DNA of 64,000 nucleotides from an uncultured Persicobacter sp. (GTDB taxonomy: Bacteria > Bacteroidota > Bacteroidia > Cytophagales > Cyclobacteriaceae): NCBI GenBank assembly GCA_947498325.1, contig CANMKE010000007.1:1-64000 (forward strand), given 5' to 3'. The notes below the pieces were generated by a model. It saw nothing but the letters and a program-made list of their open reading frames with translations. It was not told the DNA's origin and searched no databases. Shown here one piece after another: positions 53,151 through 61,754 of the stretch; position 1 is the first letter of the stretch, and each line of letters begins with the position of its first letter. A program made the position numbers and the translations under genes.

Positions 53151-53819
53151 ATGAAGCAAAAATTTCTTTTCGCCATATTTTTCATTTTCTGTTTTCAGCA
53201 ACTCAAAGCACAGTCGTCGAGGCAGTTCCCCTCAGAGATGTGGCATCTTGGGGAGTTGGTGTTACTTAGTGGCGATACCCTTTCTGGCGCATTAAAGTAT
53301 GATTTTGGCAATGATGCCGTTTTGATAAACGCCAAAAATAAAATCAGAACCTACAGTGCCCGAAAAATCCTCTTTTTTGAAATTTATGACTCCACAGTGG
53401 AGGATTACCGCGAGTTTTTTGCCATTCCTTATCGGGTAAGGTCGAATTATAAAATTCCAGTGATTTTTGAAGTGCTGCACGAAGGTCCGCTGACTTTACT
53501 CTCGCGGGAAGAAATTGTACAGGAAACCACCGCCCAAAATTACAATTATGGCTATTATGGTGGATTCCCTCAGAATAATTATTACGCCACCCAAAGAAAA
53601 TTACGACACGATTATTTTTACCTTGACCTGAAAGGGAAGGTCGTTTCTTTTGACATGAAGAAGCGGACACTACTGCATATCATGCGGCGGTATTCTTCCG
53701 AGATTAAGCGATTTGTTAAGGAGAACAGACTCCATTTCAATGATCAGAATGATCTAATCAGGATTACCGATTACTATAACACCTTGGTATCGGAAGGTAA
53801 TTCTAAAGTAAAATCATAA
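53151..53819 (+). CDS. Secreted protein of unknown function
   Basis: The 222-residue protein has a signal peptide (ending near Lys-Ala-Gln, residue 21). The mature part begins with a beta-rich segment (Gly-Glu-Leu-Val-Leu-Leu-Ser-Gly-Asp-Thr-Leu-Ser-Gly) often seen in Bacteroidota proteins of unknown role, contains a Tyr/Asn/Gly-rich insert around residues 125-145, and ends in a helical, charged part. I do not recognise its function. It follows the beta-helix gene by 109 bp and ends just before a terminator. Confidence 0.75.
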   Translation: MKQKFLFAIFFIFCFQQLKAQSSRQFPSEMWHLGELVLLSGDTLSGALKYDFGNDAVLINAKNKIRTYSARKILFFEIYDSTVEDYREFFAIPYRVRSNYKIPVIFEVLHEGPLTLLSREEIVQETTAQNYNYGYYGGFPQNNYYATQRKLRHDYFYLDLKGKVVSFDMKKRTLLHIMRRYSSEIKRFVKENRLHFNDQNDLIRITDYYNTLVSEGNSKVKS

Positions 53820-53825
53820 AAATGG

Positions 53826-53846
53826 AGGGGTTAAGCCCCTTTTTTT
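53826..53846 (+). terminator. Terminator after the 222-residue protein gene
   Basis: A short G/C stem (AGGGG with CCCCT around a 5-nt loop) is followed by seven T residues. Confidence 0.75.
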
Positions 53847-53870
53847 ATGGGCAAACACCTTTTTAGCATT

Positions 53871-53878
53871 TATCTTTG
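53871..53878 (+). promoter_or_regulatory. Candidate -7 element of surE
   Basis: TATCTTTG matches TAnnTTTG 24 bp before the ATG at 53903. The -33 side is T-rich without an exact TTTG. It also argues against the upstream TTG start at 53876. Confidence 0.4.
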
Positions 53879-53902
53879 CACAAAACGAATTCAGTAAAAC
53901 TT

Positions 53903-54673
53903 ATGAATAAACCATTAATCCTAATTACGAATGATGACGGTATCACCTCGCCAGGCATCAAGGTTCTTGTAGAAACCATGGAAAGAATAGGGGAGGTCGT
54001 CGTTGTGGCACCCGATTCTCCACAATCAGGTATGGGGCACGCCATTACTATTGGCGAGGTTCTGCGGGTGAAAGAAGAAGTGCATCTTTTTGGGGATGTA
54101 GAGGCTTTCAGTTGCTCTGGAACCCCTGCCGACTGCGTGAAAATTGCTAAAGCGGAAGTTTTAAAAGGTAGAAATATTGATTTGGTGGTCAGTGGGATCA
54201 ATCATGGCGCCAATACTTCTATCTCGGTGCTTTATTCAGGAACGATGTCAGCGGCGATCGAAGGGGCCATCGAGGGCATTCCATCCATCGGATTTTCTTT
54301 ATGTGAGTTTGGTTGGGATTCTGACTTTTCCCACGTGGTAAGATATGTTGAGCGTATTGCACGCAAGGTATTGGAAAATGGCTTGCCAAAAGACATTACC
54401 CTGAATGTCAATTTCCCTGTAAAACAGGAGGAACCTATACGCGGCATTAAGGTCTGTCGACAGGGCCGTGCCGTTTGGCAGGAGGAATTTGATAAACGTA
54501 CCGACCCAATGGGACGAAATTATTATTGGATGGCTGGGCAGTTTAATAACCAGGATACTGGCGAAGACAATGACGTCTGGGCAATCGAAAATAATTATGT
54601 AGCGGTCGTTCCTACTCAGTTTGATTTATCGGCTTATAAGGCGATTGATTTGCTCAAAACGTGGGAATTATAA
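53903..54673 (+). CDS. surE: 5'/3'-nucleotidase SurE
   Basis: From the ATG at 53903 the product has 256 residues. The family start Ile-Leu-Ile-Thr-Asn-Asp-Asp-Gly-Ile follows shortly after Met. Further conserved parts are Val-Ala-Pro-Asp-Ser-Pro-Gln-Ser-Gly, Gly-Thr-Pro-Ala-Asp-Cys-Val, and Ser-Gly-Ile-Asn-His-Gly-Ala-Asn with Tyr-Ser-Gly-Thr-Met-Ser-Ala-Ala. It is a metal-dependent cytosolic phosphatase acting on nucleoside monophosphates. Single gene with its own promoter candidate and terminator. Confidence 0.95.
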   Translation: MNKPLILITNDDGITSPGIKVLVETMERIGEVVVVAPDSPQSGMGHAITIGEVLRVKEEVHLFGDVEAFSCSGTPADCVKIAKAEVLKGRNIDLVVSGINHGANTSISVLYSGTMSAAIEGAIEGIPSIGFSLCEFGWDSDFSHVVRYVERIARKVLENGLPKDITLNVNFPVKQEEPIRGIKVCRQGRAVWQEEFDKRTDPMGRNYYWMAGQFNNQDTGEDNDVWAIENNYVAVVPTQFDLSAYKAIDLLKTWEL

Positions 54674-54690
54674 TTACCAAAATATTGATG

Positions 54691-54724
54691 AAGCCTGAGG
54701 TAACCCTGCCTCGGGCTTTTTTTT
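54691..54724 (+). terminator. Terminator of surE
   Basis: AAGCCTGAGG pairs with CCTCGGGCTT (one G-U type pair) around a short loop, with a run of T after it, 17 bp after the stop codon. Confidence 0.9.
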
Positions 54725-54975
54725 GCCCAAACTATTTTTAAATCTTACACAGATGAAAATAATAATTTTATTTGGTAGATATATTTTATTCAATATGAAT
54801 GCGGTTTGAAAGGCCAAAATTCAAATTTGAATGAAAAATGATGATCATTTTATGAGAATGTTTCATCAGAATTAATTTCAGTATGTCTAAGATTAACTAT
54901 TTTTTACACCACCCACTAACTTTTCTAACAACATTTGAGCACGATTTAATCGTAATAAAATTAAACAACTCAAAT

Positions 54976-55437
54976 ATGAAAAACCTAATTGCTTTGCTTT
55001 CGATAATTACATTATTCTCCTGTTCAGAAGATGTAGTTCCTCAGTTTATTCAGATTACTCCATACGAAATTCAATCTCAAACCTCCCAAATTGGGGATGG
55101 TAGTATGATGGTTGGTACGTGGCGAGTAACCCAACTACAATTCGATAATTATAACTCAGTAGATACTTTATATGCAAGTATGGAGTTAGTATTTGGTAAA
55201 AATGGCACTGTTGTGGTGAATGGCTCAAAAGTAGATGGGCAAGGGGTATGGCAAAGTGATCCTAATAACAATCAGTTATTTGTTGCGGGCTTACCTTTGG
55301 TGTTTAATACAAACCATCGTTTAAACGAAGAACGAGATCAAGGGAATCCGGCTTGGTTTATTTTTAACGACAATAATCAATTAGTAATATTTGATAATAA
55401 CGATAGAGAAAAATTTATATTGACTAAAGCTAATTAA
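54976..55437 (+). CDS. Lipoprotein of unknown function
   Basis: From the ATG at 54976 the product has 153 residues; an upstream start at 54883 would bury the signal. It has a lipoprotein signal with Thr-Leu-Phe-Ser-Cys (Cys at about 17), followed by Ser-Glu-Asp. The mature part looks like a lipocalin-like/calycin barrel found in many small Bacteroidota lipoproteins: Gly-Thr-Trp-Arg-Val-Thr-Gln-Leu, Phe-Gly-Lys-Asn-Gly-Thr-Val-Val-Val, and a Gly-Val-Trp strand. The coding region and its 5' flank are AT-richer than the neighbouring core genes. The role is unknown. It ends directly before a strong terminator. Confidence 0.75.
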   Translation: MKNLIALLSIITLFSCSEDVVPQFIQITPYEIQSQTSQIGDGSMMVGTWRVTQLQFDNYNSVDTLYASMELVFGKNGTVVVNGSKVDGQGVWQSDPNNNQLFVAGLPLVFNTNHRLNEERDQGNPAWFIFNDNNQLVIFDNNDREKFILTKAN

Positions 55438-55441
55438 GAAG

Positions 55442-55463
55442 GCGCCCCTCGGGGCGCTTTTTT
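55442..55463 (+). terminator. Terminator of the lipoprotein gene
   Basis: GCGCCCC pairs with GGGGCGC around a 2-nt loop and is followed by six T. Its end overlaps the last codon of the convergent priA. Confidence 0.93.
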
Positions 55464-57966
55464 AGTAGGGGTCTACATCGCTAATAATATGCGTTTTTGC
55501 AAAAGCTTTTTGAGCGTAAGTTTCAATGACTGCCTGCTGAATCAATGACTTCACCCTTTTTAAATCCACACCCTCCCGCTCAATTTTTATGGTAATTTCC
55601 CGAAGGAATAAGTTGCGGATTTTTGAGATATAAGGGGTCTGTGCACCGAGCACACGTTGCTTACCAATCCATTCCTCCAACACGGCATTTAAATACAGGG
55701 CGGCCTGCTGACATACCTGCTCATCGGGATTTTTTATGGTAATTTTTATCAGTCTCCGAAAGGGAGGGTACTGAAACTCTAAGCGTTCGGCGAGTTCCTG
55801 TTTGAATAAACCTTTAAAATCCTGCTGAATTACTTTTTGCAAAACATCCTGATCTGTTTGTCTGGTTTGGATAATAACCCTTCCTTGTTGTGAGGCTCGG
55901 CGACCAGCTCGTCCTCCCACCTGTGTAATCATCTGATATGCCCGTTCATTGGCTCTGAAGTCAGGGAAACGAAGCATTCTGTCGGCATCTACCACTCCCA
56001 CTAAAGTTACCCCACCAAAATCAAGTCCTTTGGTTACAATCTGTGTACCGATCAGAATATCAATTTTTTGTTGTTCAAAATCATCGATAATCACCTGGTA
56101 GCTGTTTTTGTTCCGTGTGGTATCCAGATCCATACGTTGGATACTGTAATCAGGGAAAATATTTTGCAGATCTTCTTCAAGCTTTTGGGTACCAAACCCC
56201 TGAGTGGATAACTTCACCGACCCACAGGCAAAACAGTCCATCGGAACTTTGTCCTGATGCCCACAATAATGGCAGATCAATTCATTGCGGTGCTGGTGTA
56301 AGGTCAGTGAAACAGCGCAATTCGGGCATTGATGGGAAGTGCCACAATCTTCACAGATAAGTATTGGGGCATAGCCGCGGCGGTTCTGGAAGATAATCAC
56401 CTGCTCGCCTTTACCCACCGTTTCCTTGATCGCATTGATCAGTACGCTGCTGTAATCACCAACCATGGTTTTCTTTTTGCGCTCCCTGCTAATGTCTACC
56501 AATTGCATTTTTGGAAGTTGGGCATCGCCAAATCTTTCTGTCAGTTGTACCAAGTGGTACTTCTTTTCCTGTGCCAAAAAGAGCTGCTCGAAAGAGGGGG
56601 TCGCTGATCCCATAATAATGGGGCAATGGTGTAAGTGTGCCAGGATCAGTGCCGCATCTGCTGCATAATATCTGGGGTTGGGCTCATGTTGTTTGTAGGA
56701 AATCTCGTGGGATTCATCAACGATGATCAATCCCAAATTGTCAAAGGGTAACAATAATGAAGAGCGCACCCCGACGACAAACTGAATTTGCCCATTAACA
56801 ACACCATTCCATACCTCTACACGTTCTTGGTCAGAATATTTTGAATGGTAAATTCCCATTTGTTCCCCAAAATAATGTGCCAGTCGATCTACGATCTGGG
56901 TGGTAAGGGCGATTTCTGGCAACATCAAAAGCACCTGTGTGCCTGCCTCAAGGGCTTGCTGAATGAGGTCTATGTATATCTCTGTTTTCCCTGAACCCGT
57001 TATTCCATGGAATAATACGGGCTTGCCACTTCCCATTCCTTCGATAATTTCGGCTTTGGCTTTCTCCTGCGCTTCGGTAAGTGTAATGGTGGATCTGTCA
57101 GGGATTTGGTCACGGCCGAGGCGGGAAACCTGTACTTCAAACTCCTCCATAATCTGATTTTTTACCAGTGTTTTAATGGAAGATGCAGACACATTCTGTG
57201 CGACCAAAGCCTTTTTTTCCAAACCAACATTGTTGAGTTCAGGGTGATCAAAAATATTGACAGACTGAAGATATCGCATCACACATTCCAGTCCTTTTTG
57301 CTTTTTTTCAAGCAAGCCAAACAATTGATTTAAGGCGGTTTCTTCTGCCCAATGCGCCTTTAATCGGACTCTTTTTTCTTTTTTAGGATTGTATTTTTCT
57401 TTGACATGTTCAAAGATGATGATGGCCTGCTTTTCAATCAGGGATTTGATATGTGGGGCGTACTGCTTTACACCGATAATTTTAGGCACCTCTTTCATGT
57501 CTACATGTGGGTGCTGACTCAAATGCGCCAAAAGCAGCTGTTCACGCTCATTCAACGGCTCTTCTGTGGTCTCTAAATCGAAATCAGGGTGCAGCTGAAC
57601 CCGTGATTCCGAACTGATTTTCATGCCTGAAGGTAGTACCGCTTTCAACACTTCCCCAATAGTACAAAGATAATAAGAGGCCATCCAGCGCATAAATTGG
57701 ATTTGAACAGGACTGACTATGGGCTCATTATCGAGGATATTATCGATAAATTTGGTGTTGTATTTTGGGGGATTTTGATGAAGTTTATTGATGATTCCCG
57801 TGGTGATTTTTGAGCCAAACGGGACAATTACTCGAAAGCCGACTGAAAGAAAGCCTACCATATTAGGCGGGATTTCATAGGTAAATAACTTAGGAACAGC
57901 AACAGGCAAGATCACATCGGCATAATGCGCAGGTGATTTTGGCGTATCGAATAAAGACATACTCAA
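55462..57966 (-). CDS. priA: Primosomal protein N' (PriA helicase)
   Basis: The 834-residue protein has the N-terminal DNA-binding domain (Val-Leu-Pro-Val-Ala-Val-Pro-Lys-Leu-Phe-Thr-Tyr), Walker A Gly-Ile-Thr-Gly-Ser-Gly-Lys-Thr, a Asp-Glu-Ser-His box (Ile-Val-Asp-Glu-Ser-His-Glu), paired zinc-binding cysteines (Cys-Glu-Asp-Cys, Cys-Pro-Asn-Cys, Cys-His-Tyr-Cys, Cys-Phe-Ala-Cys) and helicase motif VI (Gly-Gly-Arg-Ala-Gly-Arg). It restarts stalled replication forks. The length fits the Bacteroidota form. It is a single gene. Confidence 0.96.
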   Translation of the reverse strand: MSMSLFDTPKSPAHYADVILPVAVPKLFTYEIPPNMVGFLSVGFRVIVPFGSKITTGIINKLHQNPPKYNTKFIDNILDNEPIVSPVQIQFMRWMASYYLCTIGEVLKAVLPSGMKISSESRVQLHPDFDLETTEEPLNEREQLLLAHLSQHPHVDMKEVPKIIGVKQYAPHIKSLIEKQAIIIFEHVKEKYNPKKEKRVRLKAHWAEETALNQLFGLLEKKQKGLECVMRYLQSVNIFDHPELNNVGLEKKALVAQNVSASSIKTLVKNQIMEEFEVQVSRLGRDQIPDRSTITLTEAQEKAKAEIIEGMGSGKPVLFHGITGSGKTEIYIDLIQQALEAGTQVLLMLPEIALTTQIVDRLAHYFGEQMGIYHSKYSDQERVEVWNGVVNGQIQFVVGVRSSLLLPFDNLGLIIVDESHEISYKQHEPNPRYYAADAALILAHLHHCPIIMGSATPSFEQLFLAQEKKYHLVQLTERFGDAQLPKMQLVDISRERKKKTMVGDYSSVLINAIKETVGKGEQVIIFQNRRGYAPILICEDCGTSHQCPNCAVSLTLHQHRNELICHYCGHQDKVPMDCFACGSVKLSTQGFGTQKLEEDLQNIFPDYSIQRMDLDTTRNKNSYQVIIDDFEQQKIDILIGTQIVTKGLDFGGVTLVGVVDADRMLRFPDFRANERAYQMITQVGGRAGRRASQQGRVIIQTRQTDQDVLQKVIQQDFKGLFKQELAERLEFQYPPFRRLIKITIKNPDEQVCQQAALYLNAVLEEWIGKQRVLGAQTPYISKIRNLFLREITIKIEREGVDLKRVKSLIQQAVIETYAQKAFAKTHIISDVDPY

Positions 57967-57979
57967 ATTTTTCAGGCAT

Positions 57980-58010
57980 AAAAAAAGGCAGTAAAAAAAT
58001 TACTGCCTTT
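57980..58010 (-). terminator. Terminator of the 58029 membrane-protein gene
   Basis: On the minus strand an 11-bp stem (57984-57994 with 58000-58010) is followed by a U run. It lies just before priA, whose start is at 57966. Confidence 0.88.
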
Positions 58011-58028
58011 AAATTTATCATTAATTCT

Positions 58029-58688
58029 TTAAAACAACCCGCTAAACTGGCTCAAAACCACTAAAATTAATATATAAATAATGACCGTTCCAATGGCCTG
58101 ACGCTTATGATAGCGGCGGTTTTTACCAATAATTTTATCCCAGGCGTAAGTGATAATCAGAAAAGCAAAGGCGATATTTATGACCAAATTCACCACAATT
58201 ATTGGCAGTAGCGGCAATAATGCGGAAGCGTCTGCCGACTGAAGTGCCTTAAAATCAATCGTAGCACTCTCGGGCATTAGGGCGCCGATAAGCGTGCTGA
58301 TCACGATGTAGCCAATAACGAGAATCCAGGTTAAATTAATGCCCTTCGTGTCTCCTGTGCGCCGTAAATTGGAAGAGAACAGGATAATTCCTAACAGTGG
58401 CGTGATGAAAATCGACGTCAGAGCAATGGATACCTTTGAATACAAACTTGGTACAGGCTGCAATTTTTTGTCTTTGATCAGCTTGCTGATCTGCTCCTCG
58501 TTCAGAACAATTTTCTTGCTGCCATCCGTTTGGTTGGCCACCTGAATGCCTTCTCCCTCTTTAATTTGCGGCTTCGGTCGTTCTTTGCGATCTTTTATTT
58601 CTTGTGCGGCCGCTTCAACGTAGAGCGCTGCATATTTTTCTCTATTCTTGATAACCTCCGAAAGTTCTTCGTCGGTCATTTTGACCAT
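58029..58688 (-). CDS. Membrane protein of unknown function
   Basis: I use the ATG at 58688 (219 residues, AAAGGG upstream); a TTG at 58751 is less likely. The first 85 residues are cytosolic, charged and helical (Met-Thr-Asp-Glu-Glu-Leu, then Lys-Asp-Arg-Lys-Glu-Arg-Pro). About four membrane helices follow from residue 85 to the end, some of them proline- and isoleucine-rich. The layout, a helical tail before a Yip1-like four-helix domain, is common in Bacteroidota membrane proteins of unknown function. No enzyme motif is seen. It is upstream of priA with a terminator between, so no functional link follows. Confidence 0.72.
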   Translation of the reverse strand: MVKMTDEELSEVIKNREKYAALYVEAAAQEIKDRKERPKPQIKEGEGIQVANQTDGSKKIVLNEEQISKLIKDKKLQPVPSLYSKVSIALTSIFITPLLGIILFSSNLRRTGDTKGINLTWILVIGYIVISTLIGALMPESATIDFKALQSADASALLPLLPIIVVNLVINIAFAFLIITYAWDKIIGKNRRYHKRQAIGTVIIYILILVVLSQFSGLF

Positions 58689-58751
58689 GGTCCCTTTGAA
58701 ATAATTTGCCAACTTTGATAATCTTTTGGTGGACACTATAACTGTATGCAA

Positions 58752-59316
58752 AAATGATGCTTAATGCTAAAAATTGGGGTATGCCTATTTTTTAACGCCT
58801 GTATTTTTGCGCAAAGTTTAATTCATACTTGAATTAATGTAATAATTGCCAGCAGACAATGTCGTGATTTTTAATTTCAATAATACTCGTGAAGATATGA
58901 AAAATCTTGAAGGTTTGGGGCTATTTCCCTGCGGCTGTTCTTAAATTATTTTGAATAGTGCTACATTCCTCCATTACCGTCTGATATTTTACCCATAGAT
59001 TTGCACGGAATTACACCTTTTACAAAATTCTCCCTATTTGATGTTTTGCCCAAGAATTTAATCACAGCAAACCACCCCATAGGATTTCATTCTTTAGGGG
59101 ATGTGGCATAACGATGATTGCAATTAATCAAACCAAATCAAATTTGCTCACACCCATTTAACCCGAAGTAAAGGAGGGGCAGCATAAAATTTGGATATAG
59201 CGCTTCCATGGACAGTTGCGTAACAGCCTCTCGATTCCCTAAAAATATTCTGTGCGAAATTGTACAATCTGTGGACGTTAAAAATACCCTGAATTGAAGG
59301 GGTAATCGCGCTTATG
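58752..59316. other. Gene-free stretch
   Basis: I find no gene, tRNA or repeat in these 565 bp. Short frames are unconvincing. It may carry the promoter of the 58688 gene, and degraded sequence is possible. Confidence 0.45.
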
Positions 59317-60297
59317 TCAGGCATTTTCTTGTTGCGCTTTCAGCGACTGAATTTCAGCGGCTAAGTCAATATGGTCGGGCAGGGCAGCCATTTTGGACAA
59401 TGTTGTGCGAATGAATTTTTGGTGTTCAGGGGTTTGCGGGAAAAATGGGCGATGCCGTGCGGCTTTTTTCAAATTCCCGACCAACTTAACCTGTGCCTGT
59501 GCCGAAGCGCTGAGGTAGGTGGCCTTAAAGCGGTCATAAATGATCTCTTCCGCCAAATGGCTGGGGTGGGTAAGGTCATCAGCATAATATCGATAGTCGC
59601 GCAGTTCGTCCATCATAATTTCAAAAGCAGGGAAATATTCGCAGCAGGAGTGCTGACTGACAATTTCATCCACGGCCAATTTCAATATAGCTTTGGAATT
59701 ACTGTTTTGAACAGCGCCATCTTTCAGGTGACGTACAGGACTTACTGAAAAGAGGATCTGAATATCGGGCTGAAGGTTTTTTATTTTAGGCAACAGTTTT
59801 CCAAATTCGGAAGTGATTTGAGCAATGGTCAGCATTTTTCGGTCAAATGCTTTGGCGGGTATTTTATGACAGTTCCCTACCAACTGTTGATCACTTTTTC
59901 GGTAGTAAACAAAAGCGGTGCCGAGGGTAATAATGAGGAGTTTGGATTCGAGAATTTGTTTTTTTACCTGCCGCTGTATTTTCGTCAGTTTGTCAATCAA
60001 AGCCTCCTTCGAAAGCTCGGCACAATCGGAATGAAAATGAAAATGCCGCCACACCGATTGTACTTCTACAAGATCATGCACTTGGATGGGGTGCTCGTCC
60101 ATTGCCCAGCTCAGGGCATTAAACACACTTGCAGGGTTGTACAAAGCCCCATAGGGGTTGCTTAAAACCTGAAAACCTCCCTCCTGAAGTCGAGAGCCAG
60201 TAACTTCGGCGAAACAAGATCCTATGGTTAAGACTTTATCCGCAGGCTGCAGGCTGATATTTGTTGTGGGATTTGGAACTGCTGTTGTCAGATTCAT
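59317..60297 (-). CDS. GSCFA domain-containing protein
   Basis: The 326-residue protein has the name-giving motif Gly-Ser-Cys-Phe-Ala at about residue 27, followed by the SGNH-hydrolase-like parts Ile-Thr-Leu-Gly-Thr-Ala, Phe-Ser-Val-Ser-Pro-Val-Arg-His and Asp-Leu-Thr-His-Pro-Ser. The Asp and His of the last motif fit the catalytic pair, with the Ser of the first motif as nucleophile. The family is frequent in Bacteroidota but its substrate is unknown; an acyl-ester hydrolase is plausible. It has no signal peptide and appears to be a single gene. Confidence 0.9.
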   Translation of the reverse strand: MNLTTAVPNPTTNISLQPADKVLTIGSCFAEVTGSRLQEGGFQVLSNPYGALYNPASVFNALSWAMDEHPIQVHDLVEVQSVWRHFHFHSDCAELSKEALIDKLTKIQRQVKKQILESKLLIITLGTAFVYYRKSDQQLVGNCHKIPAKAFDRKMLTIAQITSEFGKLLPKIKNLQPDIQILFSVSPVRHLKDGAVQNSNSKAILKLAVDEIVSQHSCCEYFPAFEIMMDELRDYRYYADDLTHPSHLAEEIIYDRFKATYLSASAQAQVKLVGNLKKAARHRPFFPQTPEHQKFIRTTLSKMAALPDHIDLAAEIQSLKAQQENA

Positions 60298-60600
60298 AAT
60301 GGTAAAGGGCTCGTAAATCAGCTGATCGATTTCCTAACTTGATGAGGGGTGAATGTTATTCAGTAAAATGAGACTGTTGCATGACGACATGCGTGATGCG
60401 ACAGCCTCTTTATCGGTTAGTGGTGTAAGCCGAAAATACCGATGTTTTTTTAAATATAAACGCAAGAACCATCCATTATTCTTAGGATGGACAGTTGGAT
60501 TAGGCGTTATCGTGGGCTTTGTTTTAACTACTCGCTAAACCCACTGTCATAAACCGATTGATCTATGGATAAAAACTGAAATTATTCAATAGACAGCACC
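60298..60600. other. Intergenic stretch with a doubtful small frame
   Basis: A 61-codon plus-strand frame at 60353-60538 encodes a short basic peptide with one hydrophobic helix (last 20 residues). Nothing else supports it. The rest shows no feature. Confidence 0.35.
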
Positions 60601-61590
60601 TTAGTCGGTGGTTTTTGCGGTGATGAGTTCGTAAATCAGGTGACTGGCCAGTTTAGCCGTGCGATCATCAATATCAAATTTCGGGTTGAGCTCGGCAATA
60701 TCCATGCTCAATAATTTCCCTGATTTGGCAATTCGACGGACCATGGAGGAAATCACTTCAGGAAATGTGCCGCAGGAATTCAATGCGCTGACTCCTGGAG
60801 CGAAAGGCGCGGAAAAGACGTCCATATCGATGGTCAGGTAGATGAAATCACAACGATTGATGAATTTATGCACCGTATGCGCCAGATCGTGAATATGGCT
60901 GATGTGCATCTCGTAATAAGGCACATGGTGCACATTCAGCTCTTCAGCAGTCTGAAATAATTTTCGCGTGTTCGCCGCAGGGTTAATACCCATGACTTCA
61001 TATAAAAAAGGGGTGTTTTCTGCTTTGCAAAGTTCCGCAATTTGAAAAAATGGTGTTCCACTCGAAGGGCCTTCGGTAGGTGTCCGCAGGTCAAAATGCG
61101 CATCAAAATTGATGATCCCCAATTTTTTGTCAGGATGGTGTTTTTTCACCCATTGATGCAATCCCTGATAGTGCCCAAAAGAAATTTCATGTCCTCCACC
61201 AAGGACGATAGGCAGTGTGTTACGTTCCAAAAGCTGGCGGACGCGTTTGCCAAGTTCTGTCTGCGCATGCTCCATATCGTGATTGACACAGGAAACGTCG
61301 CCTGCCTCCAAGAGTTTGACTTTCGCCTCGTCGAAATGAACGGCAGTACTGCTCATTACTTTTCGCATGACTTCAGGGCCTTTGACAGCGCCAATACGTC
61401 CCTTGTTTCTTTTTACACCTTCATCACTGCGGAAACCTAAAAAGGCAAAACGTTTACTTTGGTCATCTAATGGAGAGGAGGCATCAAGGTCCAAACCTTC
61501 CACTACCTGATGCCAACGGTGGCCTAACGATCCGTCTTCAATATCAACTCTTCCATGCCATTGGCGTAAATCGGGGCTTGTGTAGCTCAT
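60601..61590 (-). CDS. hutG: Formimidoylglutamase (arginase/ureohydrolase family)
   Basis: The 329-residue enzyme has the family manganese ligands: Gly-Gly-Gly-His-Glu (about residue 153), Asn-Phe-Asp-Ala-His-Phe-Asp and Thr-Ile-Asp-Met-Asp-Val. The N-terminus with Phe-Leu-Gly-Phe-Arg-Ser-Asp-Glu-Gly-Val and the total length resemble HutG-like formimidoylglutamases of Bacteroidota, which split N-formimidoyl-L-glutamate at the end of histidine degradation. Other hut genes are not in the window, so a role as another ureohydrolase (agmatinase, arginase) remains possible. Confidence 0.85.
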   Translation of the reverse strand: MSYTSPDLRQWHGRVDIEDGSLGHRWHQVVEGLDLDASSPLDDQSKRFAFLGFRSDEGVKRNKGRIGAVKGPEVMRKVMSSTAVHFDEAKVKLLEAGDVSCVNHDMEHAQTELGKRVRQLLERNTLPIVLGGGHEISFGHYQGLHQWVKKHHPDKKLGIINFDAHFDLRTPTEGPSSGTPFFQIAELCKAENTPFLYEVMGINPAANTRKLFQTAEELNVHHVPYYEMHISHIHDLAHTVHKFINRCDFIYLTIDMDVFSAPFAPGVSALNSCGTFPEVISSMVRRIAKSGKLLSMDIAELNPKFDIDDRTAKLASHLIYELITAKTTD

Positions 61591-61686
61591 GAGAATGTAA
61601 TTGGTTTTTAGATACCGAAATTTAGTTATTCTTAGGCTGAATAGAAATTACCCTCACCGATTTTTATTTTTTGTCCGTTTTCGACC

Positions 61687-61722
61687 TAAAAAAAAGCGAT
61701 ACCAGTGGATGGTATCGCTTTT
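61687..61722 (-). terminator. Terminator of the C-terminal processing protease gene
   Basis: The stem AAAAGCGATACC with its complement (61691-61702 and 61710-61721) has a 7-nt loop and a U run on the minus strand. Confidence 0.9.
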
Positions 61723-61754
61723 TGGAATTCAGTTATATTGTGGGTGAAAATCGG

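Noticed and set aside
60353-60538. 61-codon plus-strand frame with one hydrophobic helix
   Set aside because: No ribosome site or terminator, no known relative; kept only as a remark in the intergenic entry.
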